A stretch of 64,000 nucleotides of DNA, from assembly GCF_022288725.1 (NCBI RefSeq), contig NZ_JAKNTA010000002.1:239968-303967 (forward strand). The letters are read 5' to 3'. This DNA comes from Kitasatospora sp. A2-31. Lineage in GTDB: Bacteria > Actinomycetota > Actinomycetes > Streptomycetales > Streptomycetaceae. This document shows, piece after piece, positions 25,438 to 34,953 of this stretch. The notes under the pieces were generated by a model. It had not been told where the DNA came from, did no database searches, and saw only the letters and a list, made by a program, of their open reading frames with translations. The position numbers and the translations under genes were made by a program. Positions within the stretch are counted from its first letter, which is position 1, and the number at the start of each line of letters is the position of its first letter.

Positions 25438-26793
25438 TCAGAAGGTGAAGGACTCGCGGTGGATACGGCCCCGCCGTACTCCGGCGGCTCGCAGTGAACG
25501 CGCGGCTTCCTCGGCCATGGCCTCCGGCCCGCACAGGTAGACCTCGTGATCGGCGAGGCCGGGGAGTAGCCGGGCGAGGGCCGTCCCGAGGTCGCCGACC
25601 TGTTCCCGCGACCCGACCAGCTCGTACACCCGCCCGCCGCGTCGTCGGGCGATCTCCGCCAGCTCCCCCCGGAAGAGGAGGTCCTCCGGGCACCTGGCCC
25701 GCTGTACCAGGGTCACCTCGCCGGGAATCGTCTCGAACAGAGCCCGCAGCGGGGTGATCCCCACTCCCGCCCCGACCAGCAGGACGCGGCGGCACCGCTG
25801 CACCCGCCCCGTGAAGGCCCCGTAGGGACCTTCGGCACGGACACGGGTACCCGGGCGCAGTGCGGCGACGGCCGCGCTGTGCCCGCCGAGGCCCTTGACG
25901 GTGAAGCGGAGGAACTGCGGGTGCGGCGGTGCGGAGAGTGAGTACGGATTGGCGGCCCAGCGCAGGCCGGGCGCGTCGAACTGCAGCCGGAAGAACTGCC
26001 CGGGCTCCGCCCGCAACTCGTCCAGCCGCTGCCCCCGCAGGAAGAGGGACACCACACCGGGGCTCTCGGGCCGGACCTCGGTCACGGTGAGCCGGTGGCG
26101 GCGGTCGCGCAGCCACGGCCGGACCAGCCGGTACCAGCCCATCAGGGCCGCCGTGAGCAGGTAGAGGGTGTACCAGGCGACCCGGGCCGGGCCGTCGCCG
26201 AGGTCGGCGCCGATGGCCAGTTGGTGTCCGAAGGCTAGGGCTACCGCCAGGTACGTCGCCAGATGCAGGTAGTACCAGGCCTCGTAGGAGAGCCGGCGGC
26301 GGGCCGCCCGCGCGGAGACCACGCCGGTTCCCAGCATCAGGAGCGTGGCCACCGTCGCCTTGAGCATCTCGGGGAAGTGAAACGTGATCTCCACGCCCTC
26401 GGCGAGCAGGCCGCGGCCGTCCGTCAGGGCGTAGCCCCAGACGATCGTGAGCACGTGCGCGGTCACCACGGAAACCAGCCAACGGCCGCCGAAAGCGTGC
26501 CAGCGGGCCAGGCGGTCGGCGCCGACCCCGCGCTCCAGCGGTGGCAGCCGGGCCATGAGCAGGAGCAGCACAGGGGCCGCGTACCCGGCGAGCAGGCCGG
26601 TGATCCGGCCCGCACCGGTCAGCCACCCCGCCGCACCGGTGACCGCGGACGTGTTCGTCCACCACAGGAAGACGACGCCCAGAGCGCCTGCGGCGATCAG
26701 CCCGAGCACGGCGGTCGGGCCGGCGGCGGCTGGACGGCGCGGCGCCGCGCGATGCGCCGGGTTCGCGGAGCGTGGCGGGGCGACGCTGGTCAT
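25438..26793 (-). CDS. membrane ferric-reductase-like flavoprotein (FAD/NAD(P)H)
   Basis: Protein of 451 residues. Residues 25-220 hold about six membrane segments of the ferric-reductase type, with His in RWHAFGG, TAHVLT, YYLHLATY and FGHQL as likely haem ligands. Residues 235-451 are a ferredoxin-NADP reductase module: NPYSLS (FAD), VLLVGAGVGITPL (NAD(P)H), YLCGPEAM and RESFTF at the end. It would move electrons from NAD(P)H across the membrane, most likely to the neighbouring FMN-binding protein. First gene of the three-gene operon with apbE. Confidence 0.9.
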   Translation of the reverse strand: MTSVAPPRSANPAHRAAPRRPAAAGPTAVLGLIAAGALGVVFLWWTNTSAVTGAAGWLTGAGRITGLLAGYAAPVLLLLMARLPPLERGVGADRLARWHAFGGRWLVSVVTAHVLTIVWGYALTDGRGLLAEGVEITFHFPEMLKATVATLLMLGTGVVSARAARRRLSYEAWYYLHLATYLAVALAFGHQLAIGADLGDGPARVAWYTLYLLTAALMGWYRLVRPWLRDRRHRLTVTEVRPESPGVVSLFLRGQRLDELRAEPGQFFRLQFDAPGLRWAANPYSLSAPPHPQFLRFTVKGLGGHSAAVAALRPGTRVRAEGPYGAFTGRVQRCRRVLLVGAGVGITPLRALFETIPGEVTLVQRARCPEDLLFRGELAEIARRRGGRVYELVGSREQVGDLGTALARLLPGLADHEVYLCGPEAMAEEAARSLRAAGVRRGRIHRESFTF

Positions 26794-27018
26794 CCGGGAT
26801 CTCCTTCCTGCCGACGCCGACGGTCGCCGGAGTGATCACGATGGCACCCCAAGCTCTCAGTTACTTCTGAACCCGCGCCGGCGCCCCGCCCGTCCGAGCG
26901 GCATCGGTGCAGCTCAGAGACTGTTCCGCCGGGCCAGCCGGCAGATCCGGTCTCATGACTTTCTCACCGTCGCGTGACCAGAATGAGCGCCGACGACAGC
27001 GCATGCCGAGGGAGCACC

Positions 27019-27735
27019 ATGGAGGACACCGCCCACACGCGCGCCTGGCGCGTACTCGTGGTGGACGACGAACCCGATCTGGTCGAGGTGGTCTGCGGAG
27101 CGGTCCGCTACGAGGGCTGGCAAGCCCTGGGCGAGACCACCGGCCTGGCGGCCGTCCGGACCGCGGCGTCCTGGCGGCCGCACGCCATCGTGCTCGACAT
27201 GATGCTCCCGGACCTCGACGGCATGGAGGTGCTGCGCCGTGTCCACGAGGAGCGACCAGAGGTGCGGGTGCTCTTCCTCACCGCCCGGGACGCCGTGGAG
27301 GACCGCATCGCGGGCATCGCCGCGGGAGGCGACGACTACGTGACCAAGCCGTTCAGCCTGGCCGAGGTCGTCGTGCGGCTGCACGGACTCCTGCGCCGCA
27401 CCACACCCCGCGCGGCGGCGCAGCCCCCGCCCGAGCACGCCCTGGTGCTCGGGGACCTCGTCCTCGACGAGCAGGCGCGCGAGGTCGTCCGGGGCGGCGA
27501 CGGCATCGACCTGAGCCCCACCGAGTACGCCCTCCTCGCCTACCTGATGCACCACCCGCGGCAGGTACTGAGCAAGGCGCAGATCCTGGATGCCGTGTGG
27601 TCCTACGACTTCGGCGGCCAGGCGCACGTGGTCGAGCTGTACATCAGCTACCTGCGCAAGAAGGTGGACGCCGGCCGGGCGCCGATGATCCACACCGTGC
27701 GCGGAGCCGGCTACCTGATCAAGGCGGCCACATGA
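27019..27735 (+). CDS. OmpR-family response regulator
   Basis: Protein of 238 residues with a receiver domain (VVDDEPD acidic pocket, phospho-acceptor Asp60 in IVLDMMLPDLDG, switch TAR, Lys in YVTKPFS) and a winged-helix DNA-binding domain (LSPTEYALLAYLMHHPRQVLSKAQILDAVW, VELYISYLRKKVD, VRGAGYLI). ATG at 27019 follows GAGGGAG. It is divergent from the flavoprotein operon, with 225 bases between, so that operon is a plausible target. The next gene is its kinase, coupled by ATGA. Confidence 0.95.
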   Translation: MEDTAHTRAWRVLVVDDEPDLVEVVCGAVRYEGWQALGETTGLAAVRTAASWRPHAIVLDMMLPDLDGMEVLRRVHEERPEVRVLFLTARDAVEDRIAGIAAGGDDYVTKPFSLAEVVVRLHGLLRRTTPRAAAQPPPEHALVLGDLVLDEQAREVVRGGDGIDLSPTEYALLAYLMHHPRQVLSKAQILDAVWSYDFGGQAHVVELYISYLRKKVDAGRAPMIHTVRGAGYLIKAAT

Positions 27736-29249
27736 CCGGCGGCCTGCGCGGCCGGCTGGCCCGGCTGTTGCCGAGAACGCTTCGCGGCCGGCTGATCGCC
27801 GGACTGCTGGTGCTCCTGGTGGTGACCTGCACCGCCGTCGGGCTCGCCACCACCGCCGCGCTGCGCCACTTCCTGGTGGACCGGCTGGACCAGCAGCTCG
27901 CCGACACCGGCGGACGGTACGCGGCCAGCCTGGAGCACGCCGGACAGGGCGGGGACACCCGGGCCCAGGCCCCCGGTACCTTCGGCGCCCGCCTCCTGAA
28001 CGGCCGGGTGACCGCGGCAGCCGTGGTCGACGGCGACGCCGACGATGCGGACGATCCCAACGACGACGACCGGGTGACCCCGTCGCCGGCCGCGCAGCGT
28101 GCGCTCGCCGCCCTCCCGGCCGGCGGGCCGGCCCGCACCGTCGACCTGGGCGCGGCCGGCCCCTACCGGGTGCGGGCCGTCGCCGGCCGGGACGGTGACC
28201 TCCTGGTGGGTGGCCTGCCCCTGCGACAGGTCGAGGACACGGTCGACCGGCTGGCAACGCTGGAACTCACGGTGTTCGCGCTGGCCGCCGCCGGGGCGGG
28301 AGTCGCGGGTGCGCTGTGGGTCCGCTGGTCGCTGCGCCCGCTGGACCGGGTGGCGAGGACGGCCGAGCGGGTCAGCGCACTGCCGCTCGCCAGCGGTGCC
28401 GTCACCCTCGCCGAACGGGTTCCGGACGACGATCCGCGCACGGAGGTCGGCCGGGTCGGCACGGCCCTCAACCGGATGCTCGATCACGTGGGAGCCGCCC
28501 TGGCCCGTCGGCAGGCGGTGGAGGAACGGCTGCGGGCGTTCGCCGCGGACGCCAGCCACGAGCTCCGCACCCCCGTGGCCGCAATCCGTGGGCATGCGGA
28601 GCTCGCCTTGTGTCACCCCGGTGACGTGCCCGAGCCGGTGCGTCACTCGCTGGAACGGATCAGCGCGGAGTCGGGCCGGATGGGGACGATCGTCGAGGAT
28701 CTGCTGCTGCTCGCCCGACTGGACGCCGGCCGCCCACTGGCCGACGAGGAGGTCGACCTGACCCGGATCTCGCTCGACGCGTTGGCGGACGCGCGAGCCG
28801 CCGGACGGGAGCACCGCTGGCGTCTGGTCCTGCCCGAGGAGCCCGTTCTCCTGCGCGGCGACGCCCACCGGCTGAGCCAGGTGGTGGCCAATCTGCTGGC
28901 CAACGCCCACTCCCACACCCCGCCGGGCACCGAGGTCGAGCTCAGCCTGGAGCAGGCGGGGGAGCAGGTACGGATGGCCGTCACGGACAACGGCCCGGGA
29001 ATTCCGCCCGAGCTGACCGGCCGGGTCTTCGAACGCTTCGTCCGCGGCGACCGGGCCCGCTCGCGTACGACCGGATCGACCGGGCTCGGCCTGTCGATCG
29101 TTCAGGCGGTGGTCCAGGCCCAGGGCGGCGAGGTCGAGGTGGCGAGCCGTCCGGGGCGCACGGTGTTCGCCGTGCGGCTTCCGGCCCACCGGTCCTGCGA
29201 CCGAATCGGATCGGCCGGGCCGTCGTGGGCGGCGGTGCCCCGGCCGTGA
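27732..29249 (+). CDS. sensor histidine kinase
   Basis: Kinase of 505 residues. A membrane helix (LIAGLLVLLVVTCTAVGLATTAA) is followed by an extracytoplasmic sensor domain with an acidic stretch DADDADDPNDDD, a second helix (VFALAAAGAGVAGALWV), HAMP, the H box DASHELRTPVAAIRGH, and the ATPase with VVANLLANAHSHTP (N), DNGPGIPPE (G1) and TGSTGLGLSIVQAV (G2). The ATG overlaps the regulator stop. The acidic loop might bind cations; the signal is unknown. Confidence 0.94.
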   Translation: MTGGLRGRLARLLPRTLRGRLIAGLLVLLVVTCTAVGLATTAALRHFLVDRLDQQLADTGGRYAASLEHAGQGGDTRAQAPGTFGARLLNGRVTAAAVVDGDADDADDPNDDDRVTPSPAAQRALAALPAGGPARTVDLGAAGPYRVRAVAGRDGDLLVGGLPLRQVEDTVDRLATLELTVFALAAAGAGVAGALWVRWSLRPLDRVARTAERVSALPLASGAVTLAERVPDDDPRTEVGRVGTALNRMLDHVGAALARRQAVEERLRAFAADASHELRTPVAAIRGHAELALCHPGDVPEPVRHSLERISAESGRMGTIVEDLLLLARLDAGRPLADEEVDLTRISLDALADARAAGREHRWRLVLPEEPVLLRGDAHRLSQVVANLLANAHSHTPPGTEVELSLEQAGEQVRMAVTDNGPGIPPELTGRVFERFVRGDRARSRTTGSTGLGLSIVQAVVQAQGGEVEVASRPGRTVFAVRLPAHRSCDRIGSAGPSWAAVPRP

Positions 29250-29253
29250 TCGC

Positions 29254-29748
29254 TCAGCGAGGACGCCGGAGCAGCGTGACGTCCTCCGTGATCCGCTCGG
29301 CGAGCGGTGCCACGACGGCTGCGACGGGTGCCGAAAGGCCGGTGCCCAGGTCGCCGTCGGCCCCCTCGACGGCGTAGACGATCAGGTGCCGCGGCAGACG
29401 GTCCAGTTCTCGGGCGAGTTCGACGGCCTCACCCAGGCCGAGACCGTGGGAACTCGTCGCACCGCCCGGAGGCGTCAGCCGGTCACCGGTCAGCTCCAGA
29501 CGGTGGACCCGGCCGGGGGATGCGGGGTGGGCATGGGCGGCATCCACCACGATGGCGAGCTCGGCGTCCTCCCACAGGGTGATCAGCCGGGCGGGGTCGC
29601 CGTCGCAGACCCGCAGGACCGTCCCTCCCGGTAGGGGCTGGTGCTCGGCCCGTTCCGCCAGCCGCGTCACGACGGCCCAGCCCACACCGTCGTCGCGGCG
29701 GTACTCGTTCCCGACGCCGATGACGGCGATCCGCGTGGTGACGTTCAT
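29254..29748 (-). CDS. [NiFe]-hydrogenase maturation protease
   Basis: Protein of 164 residues of the HycI/HybD/HoxW family. It removes the C-terminal tail of the hydrogenase large subunit after nickel insertion. The nickel-sensing residues are Glu in VGNEYRRDDGVGWAV, Asp in VVDAAHAH and His in SSHGLGLGEAV. The start at 29748 gives the family N-terminus TTRIAVIGVGNE. It is convergent with the kinase and divergent from the hydrogenase operon; its likely substrate is the large subunit at 33126. Confidence 0.93.
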   Translation of the reverse strand: MNVTTRIAVIGVGNEYRRDDGVGWAVVTRLAERAEHQPLPGGTVLRVCDGDPARLITLWEDAELAIVVDAAHAHPASPGRVHRLELTGDRLTPPGGATSSHGLGLGEAVELARELDRLPRHLIVYAVEGADGDLGTGLSAPVAAVVAPLAERITEDVTLLRRPR

Positions 29749-29928
29749 GCGCTCCGTCGTTCCCCTGCACCGCGGCCGGCAGTCGCACTGCGGCCGGCTC
29801 GGGACCATCCGGGGAACGGAGGCCGCCACCTGGACCATGCCGGGACGCCCGGCCGCGGGCGCGCACACATACTGGCCGGGACGGCTACGACTGGCCGGGG
29901 CGGTGTGACCGGGTGCACGGAGGTTGAC

Positions 29929-31080
29929 GTGGCGGACGGCGCGGTGGTGATCGACCGGGACGGACTGAGCGGGCTGATCTCGGTCCTCGCCGGGCGCGGC
30001 CGCACGGTCGTGGGGCCGACGGTCCGCGACGGGGCGATCGTTCTGGCCGAACTCTCGGACGGTGACGGGCTCCCGTACGGTTGGGGGGTCGAGCTGGAGG
30101 CCGGGAGGTACCGGCTGCGCGCCCGCGAGGACGGCGCCGTGTTCGCCCACAGCGCCGGCCCGCAGTCCTGGAAGACGTTCCTGCACCCGCCGCGCGAGCG
30201 GCAGTGGGCGGCCGAGCGGCGCGCCGACGGCGTGCTGGTGATGACGGAGGAACGGACGTCGCCGCCCTCGTACGCCTTCCTCGGAGTCCGTCCCTGCGAT
30301 CTGCGGGCCATCGCGATCCAGGACAAGGTGCTGACCGGTGGGATGTACACCGACCCGGCCTACCGCGGGCGCCGCGAACGGGCGTTCCTGGTGGCGGTGG
30401 AGTGCACCGAGCCGGGGGCCACCTGCTTCTGCGTGTCCATGGGCACCGGGCCCGCCGTCGGGCCCGGCTATGACCTGGCGCTCACCGAGGTGCTCGACGC
30501 CGACGGCCACCGATTCCTGCTGCGGGCCGGGAGCGAGGAGGGGGAGTCGGTTCTGGCGGAGCTGCCGAGCCTCCCTGCCGATGCCGCGACCCGCAACGCC
30601 GCCTCCGAGGGCGTCGCCGGGGCGGCCGACCGGATGGGCCGCACCATGCCGCCGGTGGACCTCCAGGCGTTGATGCGTGAGACCCTCACGGCCGAGCGCT
30701 GGAACGACGTCGCGGCACGTTGCCTGACCTGCGGCAACTGCACCATGGTCTGCCCGACCTGCTTCTGCACCACCGCCGAGGACGTCACCGACCTGACGGG
30801 CGACCACGCCGAGCGGTGGCGGCGCTGGGAGTCCTGTTTCGACCTGGACTTCTCGCACCTCCAGGCAGGGCCCGTCCGCGACACCCCGCGGAGCCGGTAC
30901 CGGCAGTGGGCCACCCACAAGCTGGGCACCTGGTACGACCAGTTCGGCAGCTCGGGTTGCGTCGGTTGCGGGCGCTGCATCGTGTGGTGCCCGGTCGGCA
31001 TCGACATCACCGAGGAGGCTCACGCGCTGAACCGTGAGTGGGACGCGGCCGGGCCGGTGGGGGAGGAGGGCCTGTCGTGA
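29929..31080 (+). CDS. hydB: group 3b-type hydrogenase beta subunit (4Fe-4S)
   Basis: Protein of 383 residues resembling the HydB/sulfhydrogenase beta subunit. The N-terminal two thirds match the family (SWKTFLHPPRE, FLGVRPCDLRAIAIQD). The C-terminal part has two ferredoxin-type clusters: CLTCGNCTMVCPTCFC and CVGCGRCIVWCPVGID. It passes electrons between the flavin subunit and the hydrogenase dimer. GTG at 29929 is placed five bases after GGAGG; an upstream GTG at 29905 is less likely. The stop overlaps the next GTG. Confidence 0.92.
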   Translation: MADGAVVIDRDGLSGLISVLAGRGRTVVGPTVRDGAIVLAELSDGDGLPYGWGVELEAGRYRLRAREDGAVFAHSAGPQSWKTFLHPPRERQWAAERRADGVLVMTEERTSPPSYAFLGVRPCDLRAIAIQDKVLTGGMYTDPAYRGRRERAFLVAVECTEPGATCFCVSMGTGPAVGPGYDLALTEVLDADGHRFLLRAGSEEGESVLAELPSLPADAATRNAASEGVAGAADRMGRTMPPVDLQALMRETLTAERWNDVAARCLTCGNCTMVCPTCFCTTAEDVTDLTGDHAERWRRWESCFDLDFSHLQAGPVRDTPRSRYRQWATHKLGTWYDQFGSSGCVGCGRCIVWCPVGIDITEEAHALNREWDAAGPVGEEGLS

Positions 31081-31538
31081 CCGTCGCCCGCCACGGATTC
31101 CTCGGTGCGCTGCCGCCCGGTCACCGCGAACGTCTCCAAGGCTTCTCCCACGAGGTGACCTTCCCCGGCGGGGCCCGCATCTTCGAGGAGGACGGCGTCG
31201 CCGACCGGTTCTGGATCATCGGTTCCGGGAGCGTCGCGCTCGACGTTCACGTTCCTGGCCGGCGCGAAGCCGTGGTGGAGACCCTCGGTGAGGGCGATCT
31301 GCTCGGCTGGTCCTGGCTGTTCGAACCGTACCGCTGGCACCTCGGAGCACAGACCCGTGGCACCGTGCTGGCATCCGAGTTCGACGCGGAGCGCATCCGC
31401 GCAGCGTGCGAGCAGGACCCCGCCTTCGGCCTGGCGGTGACGCATGGTGTCGCCCGGGTGATCGCCCGGAGGTTGAAGGCCACCCGCACCCGCCTGCTCG
31501 ACCTCTACGGACAGCCCGGCGACGGCGGGGCGCCATGA
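31077..31538 (+). CDS. cyclic-nucleotide-binding domain protein
   Basis: Protein of 153 residues consisting of one cNMP-binding fold (FPGGARIFEEDGVADRFWIIGSGSVALDV, LGEGDLLGWSWLF) and a C-terminal helix, with no DNA-binding domain. It is locked in the hydrogenase operon, overlapping both neighbours by four bases. Similar small CRP-fold proteins occur in group 3b hydrogenase operons of actinobacteria. A role in sensing or gating the complex is inferred, and the ligand is unknown. Confidence 0.88.
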   Translation: MTVARHGFLGALPPGHRERLQGFSHEVTFPGGARIFEEDGVADRFWIIGSGSVALDVHVPGRREAVVETLGEGDLLGWSWLFEPYRWHLGAQTRGTVLASEFDAERIRAACEQDPAFGLAVTHGVARVIARRLKATRTRLLDLYGQPGDGGAP

Positions 31539-32338
31539 CGACTCCCCTCCCGTACCGCGTGATCGAACGCAAGGCCGAGACGCCCGACACCGCCACGATC
31601 GTTCTGGAGCCCGCCGAGGTACCCCTCCGGCCCTTCACCCCGGGGCAGTTCGCCATGGTGTACGCCTTCGGCATCGGGGACGTCCCACTCTCGGTCAGCG
31701 GCTTCGACGGCCACCGACTGACCCACACCGTCCGTGCGGTCGGCGCGGTCTCCGCCGCGCTGTACGGCCTGCGGCCCGGAGCGATGGTCGGCGTACGCGG
31801 GCCGTTCGGCACCGGTTGGGAGCTTCCCGCCACAGCCGGGCTCGACCTGCTGGTGGTCGCCGGCGGAATCGGCCTGGCGCCGCTGCGCCCGGTCGTCCGC
31901 GCCGCGCTCGCCGGGTCCGGACGGAAGGGGCGGCTGAACGTCCTGATCGGGGCACGTACACCCGGTGATCTGCTCTACGCCGAGGAGGTGCGCGACTGGC
32001 AGGCGGCGGGGAAGGCCGCGGTCACCGTCGACCGCCCCGACGCACGGTGGCAGGGCGAGGTGGGCGTCGTCACGAGCCTGCTCGACCGGTCCGCGTTCCA
32101 CCCGCAGGAATCGGCGGCGTTCGTCTGCGGCCCGGAGCCGATGATCCGGGCCGCCGCCCGTGACCTGGTGCAGCGCGGCGTCGACCCGGACCGGATCAGA
32201 GTCTCGCTGGAGCGCACCATGCACTGCGGGACGGGCCACTGCGGGCACTGCCAGCTCGGCCCTCTCCTGCTCTGCCGCGACGGTCCGGTCGTCACCTGGA
32301 CCCGTGCCCGACCTCTGCTCGCAGTCAGGGAGTTGTGA
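31535..32338 (+). CDS. hydG: group 3b-type hydrogenase gamma subunit (FAD, 2Fe-2S)
   Basis: Protein of 267 residues of the HydG/dihydroorotate dehydrogenase electron-transfer family. It has an FAD-binding barrel ([19 protein letters not shown]), an NAD(P) fold ([29 protein letters not shown]) and a C-terminal 2Fe-2S cluster with [22 protein letters not shown]. It exchanges electrons with NAD(P)H. Coupled by ATGA to the cNMP protein and by GTGA to the small subunit. Confidence 0.93.
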   Translation: MTTPLPYRVIERKAETPDTATIVLEPAEVPLRPFTPGQFAMVYAFGIGDVPLSVSGFDGHRLTHTVRAVGAVSAALYGLRPGAMVGVRGPFGTGWELPATAGLDLLVVAGGIGLAPLRPVVRAALAGSGRKGRLNVLIGARTPGDLLYAEEVRDWQAAGKAAVTVDRPDARWQGEVGVVTSLLDRSAFHPQESAAFVCGPEPMIRAAARDLVQRGVDPDRIRVSLERTMHCGTGHCGHCQLGPLLLCRDGPVVTWTRARPLLAVREL

Positions 32339-33129
32339 CGATGCCGAGCAGAGCCGACCGGCGACCGACGCTGGCCGTATGGAAGTTCGCCTCCTGCGAC
32401 GGCTGCCAGCTCACCCTCCTGGACTGCGAGGACGAGCTCCTCGCGATCGCCGAGCAGGTGGAGGTCTCGCACTTCCTGGAGGCCTCCAGTGCGAGCCTTC
32501 CGGGCCCGTACGACCTCTCGCTCGTCGAGGGCTCGGTGACCACTCCGCAGGACGCCGAGCGGATCCGGCATGTCCGCGCGGTCTCGCGGCGCCTGGTCAC
32601 CATCGGTGCCTGCGCCACCGCCGGAGGCGTCCAGGCGCTGCGCAACTACGCGGACGTCGCCGAGTTCCAGGCCGTCGTCTACGCGCGCCCGGACTACATC
32701 GATACGCTCGCCACCTCCACGCCGATCAGCGCGCACGTCCCCGTCGACTTCGAACTGCGTGGCTGCCCCATCGACCGGCGCCAGCTCATCGAGGTGATCA
32801 CCGCCTACCTGGCCGGCCGCACACCGGACGTCCCCGCACACAGCGTCTGCTTCGAGTGCAAGCAGCGCGGCACGGTCTGCGTGACCGTGGCCCACGGCAC
32901 CCCCTGCCTCGGCCCGGTCACCCACGCCGGCTGCGGCGCGCTCTGCCCCGCCTACGACCGGGGCTGCTACGGCTGTTTCGGACCCTCGAACTCCACGAAC
33001 TTCCCCTCCTTCATCCCGTTGCTGCGCCGCGACGGCATGGACACCCTCGACGTGGTGCGGGTACTGCGCACGTTCAACACCGCCGCCCCCGAGTTCGACG
33101 CGGCCTCCAGGAAGGAACTGGAACGGTGA
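32335..33129 (+). CDS. hydD: [NiFe]-hydrogenase small subunit
   Basis: Protein of 264 residues. The proximal cluster motif [13 protein letters not shown] is at the N-terminus, with GACATAGG and a Cys-rich end ([23 protein letters not shown]) for further 4Fe-4S clusters. There is no Tat signal, so it is cytoplasmic, as expected for group 3. GTG at 32335 or ATG at 32341 may be the start. Overlaps the large subunit by four bases. Confidence 0.94.
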   Translation: MTMPSRADRRPTLAVWKFASCDGCQLTLLDCEDELLAIAEQVEVSHFLEASSASLPGPYDLSLVEGSVTTPQDAERIRHVRAVSRRLVTIGACATAGGVQALRNYADVAEFQAVVYARPDYIDTLATSTPISAHVPVDFELRGCPIDRRQLIEVITAYLAGRTPDVPAHSVCFECKQRGTVCVTVAHGTPCLGPVTHAGCGALCPAYDRGCYGCFGPSNSTNFPSFIPLLRRDGMDTLDVVRVLRTFNTAAPEFDAASRKELER

Positions 33130-34505
33130 CCCACCGGGGCTCCAGGACGCTCCACGTCGGGTCGCTCGCGCGCGTCGAGGGCGAGACCGCGCTGCACCTG
33201 CGCACGGACGGCGGCGAGGTCACCGAAGCCCGGCTGGCGATCTACGAACCCCCGCGGTTCTTCGAGGCGCTCCTCCGCGGACGCTCGTACGCCGAACCAC
33301 CCGACATCACCTCCCGGATCTGCGGGATCTGCCCGGTCGCGTACCAGATGAGTGCCTGCCGCGCTGTGGAGGACGCCTGCGGTGCCACCGTCGACGGGCA
33401 GTTGGCCGCGCTGCGCCGGCTGCTCTACTGCGGTGAGTGGATCGAGAGCCAGACGCTGCACATCCACCTCCTCCACGCACCCGACTTCCTCGGCTGCGAC
33501 GGTGTTGTCGACCTGGCCCGCACCCACCGCGCCGACGTCGAACGCGGTCTACGTCTCAAGCAGGCCGGCAATGCGATCATGGAGTTGCTCGGCGGTCGGG
33601 CGATCCATCCGGTCAACGTCCGCCTCGGTGGCTTCCACCGCACCCCGACCTCGGCCGAATTGAGGCCCCTTGCCGAGCGGTTGCGCCGCGCCCGGGACGA
33701 CGCACAACAGACGGTGCGCTGGGTGGCGGGTTTCGACTTCCCCGACGCCGGCTGTGACCACGACCTTCTCGCACTGGCCGTCCCGGGGAGCTACGCGATC
33801 GAGTCGGGCACCCCGACGGTCATGCCGGCTCCGCAGAGCGCCGGACTGCCGGCCGGGTCCGACCGTGCACTTCCCACGCGCACGTTCGCGGTGCACGACT
33901 TCGGCGAGCACGTCGTCGAGAGCCAGGTGCCCCATTCCACCGCGCTCCAATCACAGCTGGACGGCCGCCGCCATCTCACCGGCTCGCTCGCCCGCTACGC
34001 GATCAGCGGCCGATGGCTCTCCCCGATCGCCGTCCAGGCGGCCCAGGACGCCGGTCTCGGTGACCCACGCCGGGGCACCGTCTGCCGCAACCCCTTCCGG
34101 AGCATCGTCGTCCGGGCGGTCGAGGTGCTCTACGCGGTCGACGAGGCGCTGCGCATCATCGACGCGTATGAACGCCCACCGCGTCCCCACGTCGACGTGT
34201 CGCCACGGGCGGCCACTGGTCACGGCGCGACCGAGGCACCGCGGGGCCTCCTCTACCACCGCTACGCCGTCGACGGCGAGGGGACCGTCACCGACGCCGC
34301 CCTGGTCCCTCCGACCGCGCAGAACCAGGGGGCGATCGAGGCGGACCTGCGCCGCGTCGTGCAAGAGCGCATCGGACGCGGCGAGGTCACCGACGCCGAA
34401 CTGACCGCCCTGTGCGAGCGGGTGATCCGCAACCACGACCCGTGCATCTCGTGCTCGGCCCACTTCCTCGACCTCACCGTCGAACGGACCAGGGCCGGTG
34501 ACTGA
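33126..34505 (+). CDS. hydA: [NiFe]-hydrogenase large subunit
   Basis: Catalytic subunit of 459 residues. The nickel ligands are Cys pairs in [12 protein letters not shown] (L1) and [10 protein letters not shown] (L2). Maturation would cut after the His of the second motif and remove a 13-residue tail, a job for the protease at 29254. The N-terminal [10 protein letters not shown] is the family start. Group 3b reversible, NAD(P)-linked hydrogenase is inferred from the four-subunit set. No hyp maturation genes are in the window, so they must be elsewhere. Confidence 0.95.
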   Translation: MTHRGSRTLHVGSLARVEGETALHLRTDGGEVTEARLAIYEPPRFFEALLRGRSYAEPPDITSRICGICPVAYQMSACRAVEDACGATVDGQLAALRRLLYCGEWIESQTLHIHLLHAPDFLGCDGVVDLARTHRADVERGLRLKQAGNAIMELLGGRAIHPVNVRLGGFHRTPTSAELRPLAERLRRARDDAQQTVRWVAGFDFPDAGCDHDLLALAVPGSYAIESGTPTVMPAPQSAGLPAGSDRALPTRTFAVHDFGEHVVESQVPHSTALQSQLDGRRHLTGSLARYAISGRWLSPIAVQAAQDAGLGDPRRGTVCRNPFRSIVVRAVEVLYAVDEALRIIDAYERPPRPHVDVSPRAATGHGATEAPRGLLYHRYAVDGEGTVTDAALVPPTAQNQGAIEADLRRVVQERIGRGEVTDAELTALCERVIRNHDPCISCSAHFLDLTVERTRAGD

Positions 34506-34630
34506 ACCGGCTGCGACGCCTCTGTGCGAGTCGGCATCGAGGGCCAGGAGCAAGGTCCGGCCGAGGACGTCGTGGGTGATCCTCGCGGATCGCCGTGTCA
34601 TGCCGCAGGAAGAGCCTCAGCAGGTCGGAG
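34500..34630 (-). pseudogene. CBS-BON protein remnant
   Basis: On the minus strand one frame reads SDLLRLFLRHDTAIRED and the next reads ARITHDVLGRTLLLALDADSHRGVA. Together they match the CBS/BON junction of the gene at 20533 (RRDLLQVFLRHDAAIREEINHDVLGQTLWLA). One frameshift splits them and the rest of the gene is gone. It overlaps the 3' end of the hydrogenase large subunit. The bases from 34631 to 34953 hold no recognisable gene. Confidence 0.75.
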
Positions 34631-34953
34631 CAGAGACCCCAGCCTGTCAACGGCGGGTGGTTCCAGGCGATCACGGCATTCACCGTGGAGCCGTCCAGCC
34701 GGGCGAGGCATTCCGGGCGGACGACCAGCGGGCCGCGCGGCGACGACCGAGACCTCGCCGTTCACCGACCGCCACGCGACATGACCGGTGCCACGCAGGG
34801 CCGCTTGATTCTGCGGAAATCCGTGATCGGCGCGGGCCGGGTGATCGGGCGGAGAAGGCCCAGGGGCGGCCGGAACGGTGTGCAGGGCCTAGCCGTGGCC
34901 GGTCGTCGCCTCGCCGCGGCCGATTCGGGGCCGGTCGAGATGGGCTTTCGGCC

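Noticed and set aside
29254..31023. 589-codon minus-strand frame containing the protease
   Set aside because: Only the last 164 codons match a family; the rest is opposite the hydrogenase beta gene.
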